The notes below the pieces were generated by a model. That model was not told the origin of the DNA. It made no database searches and saw nothing but the letters and a program-made list of their open reading frames with translations. The position numbers and the translations under genes were made by a program. 64,000 nucleotides of DNA, taken from assembly GCF_013371495.1 (NCBI RefSeq), contig NZ_JABWTA010000001.1:1550001-1614000 (forward strand). Reading direction: 5' to 3'. Origin of the DNA: Altererythrobacter lutimaris (lineage in GTDB: Bacteria; Pseudomonadota; Alphaproteobacteria; Sphingomonadales; Sphingomonadaceae). Below are positions 63,140-64,000 of the stretch, piece after piece; the first letter of the stretch is position 1, and each line of letters begins with the position of its first letter.

Positions 63140-63169
63140 TGTTGGATACACATGTTACACAGTCCTAGA
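63140..63169. promoter_or_regulatory. 30-bp conserved upstream element, copy 2 (chpT)
   Basis: Identical to 3842-3871 except at position 63151. It ends 21 bases before the chpT ATG on the minus strand. TTGTTC, 17 bases, TGTATC could be a promoter; the same bases form an imperfect dyad. Confidence 0.5.
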
Positions 63170-63250
63170 ACAAATTTCTTACCCTGCCCACCATTGACAT
63201 GTTTGAGCGGGCAAATCGGAGGATAAGTGACTGGCATAGCTCGCTATTAC

Positions 63251-63640
63251 TCAGTCCGCCACTGCGTAGGAAACCTCACGGAATCCGTCCGCCTGATCCT
63301 GCCAGAAGCGCACTGTGTCGCCTGCCATGATCGCCCAAATCCGCCCGTCGCCTGACGCCATGGCGGCATCGGTCTGCGACGGCTCGGGCTCTCCTACAGT
63401 ATGCGAATGGTAATAGCCGGCGACTTGCGGCCCGCCTTCACGCGCCGCACGGTGGGCGTCGATCAACACTTGAGGATCAATCTCGAAATGGGATTGAGGG
63501 GTAGGATGGACGTTCTTGGCAGGTGTCGCTTGGTCGATGCGATTGCCCTCACCCAGCAATATGCCACAGCACTCTCGCGGGTGCGCCGCGCGCGCTTCGG
63601 CGAGCATCTTATCAAGCGTCACTTTAGCTAGGGCGATCAT
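63251..63640 (-). CDS. JAMM/MPN metallopeptidase (M67 family)
   Basis: 129 residues from the ATG at 63640. The JAMM zinc motif is complete: Glu23 in PRECCGILLG, His78, His80, Ser88 and Asp91 in HSHTVGEPEPSQTD. Such enzymes cut isopeptide or C-terminal sulfur-carrier fusions; prokaryotic ones process MoaD/ThiS-like proteins. No sulfur-carrier gene is adjacent. Faces the MarR gene across 76 bases. Confidence 0.9.
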   Translation of the reverse strand: MIALAKVTLDKMLAEARAAHPRECCGILLGEGNRIDQATPAKNVHPTPQSHFEIDPQVLIDAHRAAREGGPQVAGYYHSHTVGEPEPSQTDAAMASGDGRIWAIMAGDTVRFWQDQADGFREVSYAVAD

Positions 63641-63681
63641 CACAACCTCACCTTAGCAGCGCATCCCGGCCTTTCCAGTAC

Positions 63682-63716
63682 TTGACTTACGCTATACGTG
63701 TATATACACTTATAGT
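63682..63716 (+). promoter_or_regulatory. Promoter and palindromic operator of the last MarR gene
   Basis: TTGACT (63682-63687), 17 bases, TACACT (63705-63710). The perfect 12-bp palindrome GTGTATATACAC (63698-63709) overlaps the -10 and is a natural site for self-repression. The expected start of transcription falls on or near the ATG. Confidence 0.6.
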
Positions 63717-64000
63717 ATGTTGATGCTCGATGACCCGCTCAATTGTGTTTGCGCAAATTTTCGGCGTGCAGCCAGGCATGTCACTCGTCAATATGACGCT
63801 GCACTGGAACCGAGCGGCCTGAACACAGGTCAATTCACCACCCTTGTGGCGCTGCAAAGGACAGGTGGCATGATCGTATCTGAGCTCGCTGATCTTCTTG
63901 GCCTCGAACGTACTGCCATGACCCGAAATTTGCGGGTCCTTGAGAAGGATGGATTGGTTTTGCGAGAGCTCGGCGAAGACCGTCGAGAGCGCAGGATCAC
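63717..64000 (+). CDS. MarR-family regulator (N-terminal part, cut by the window edge)
   Basis: About 94 residues visible from the ATG at 63717 (a second ATG at 63723 is possible). Helix-turn-helix segment IVSELADLLGLERTAMTRNLRVLEKDGLV and wing RELGEDRRERRI are canonical; two cysteines near the N-terminus (LNCVCANF) recall MarR proteins that sense oxidants, such as OhrR-like or MosR types. No ribosome-binding site is seen, so the mRNA may be leaderless. Confidence 0.87.
   Translation, partial: MLMLDDPLNCVCANFRRAARHVTRQYDAALEPSGLNTGQFTTLVALQRTGGMIVSELADLLGLERTAMTRNLRVLEKDGLVLRELGEDRRERRI

Noticed and set aside
1..64000. CRISPR arrays, prophage, insertion sequences, tRNA genes
   Set aside because: No regularly spaced repeats, transposase or integrase motifs, terminal inverted repeats or full tRNA cloverleaf were recognised on either strand.

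Overview
The window looks like chromosomal DNA of an alphaproteobacterium of the order Sphingomonadales, most likely an Erythrobacter/Altererythrobacter-type marine organism. This is inferred from gene content: Tad pilus genes, the histidine phosphotransferase ChpT, an ATP12-type chaperone, a MlaE with a fused STAS domain, a GatCAB set, a TIGR02186/TauE pair, and large TonB-dependent receptors next to secreted peptidases. No database search was run. I see no integrase, transposase, phage gene, CRISPR array, rRNA or tRNA.

Layout. 1-2333: end of a Tad/Flp pilus operon (cpaE 3' end, tadB, tadC). 2391-8238: a minus-strand group with a MarR regulator, enoyl-CoA hydratase, a secreted serine hydrolase, an SDR dehydrogenase and a thiolase (fatty-acid type metabolism), and a small exported protein. 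8515-24930: nutrient uptake and peptide breakdown, with two TonB-dependent receptors, an S9 peptidase, periplasmic leucyl aminopeptidase and a penicillin-acylase-type amidohydrolase, interrupted by clpB. 25000-26940: very small genes, including a cold-shock-domain protein. 27014-33123: gatB, gatA, gatC, FKBP and rpsU, with an acyltransferase, a lipoprotein gene and a 52-residue membrane protein gene lying between gatA and gatB. 33350-36537: a five-gene overlapping operon (crcB, pseudouridine synthase, HAD phosphatase, membrane protein, ATP12). 36542-40116: a Mla/MCE lipid-transport operon. 40228-45845: valS, queE and a HerA-type ATPase. 45948-50307: TIGR02186/TauE pair and an NfrB/NfrA-like pair. 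50353-57918: nhaA, a glyoxalase-fold protein, a SIMPL protein, a porin, a phosphatase coupled to UDP-glucose dehydrogenase, and an FMN glutamate-synthase-like protein. 57922-64000: a tricorn-like S41 protease, the RNase P RNA, an AmpD-type amidase, chpT, a JAMM protease and a truncated MarR gene.

The strongest unexplained signals are these. (1) A promoter-plus-leader unit of about 158 bp is present twice in tandem (26521-26679 and 26783-26940). One copy precedes the cold-shock gene, the other a 28-codon membrane peptide. The two copies differ in sequence but keep the same three stem-loops, with compensatory changes, which points to a structured regulatory RNA. (2) The first 17 codons of gatB are duplicated on both sides of a small lipoprotein gene, and every difference between the two copies is synonymous. 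(3) A 30-bp element with one mismatch lies just upstream of both the enoyl-CoA hydratase gene and chpT, almost 60 kb apart. (4) A 52-codon membrane protein gene overlaps gatA by GTGA and shares a CTAG stop with the convergent acyltransferase gene.
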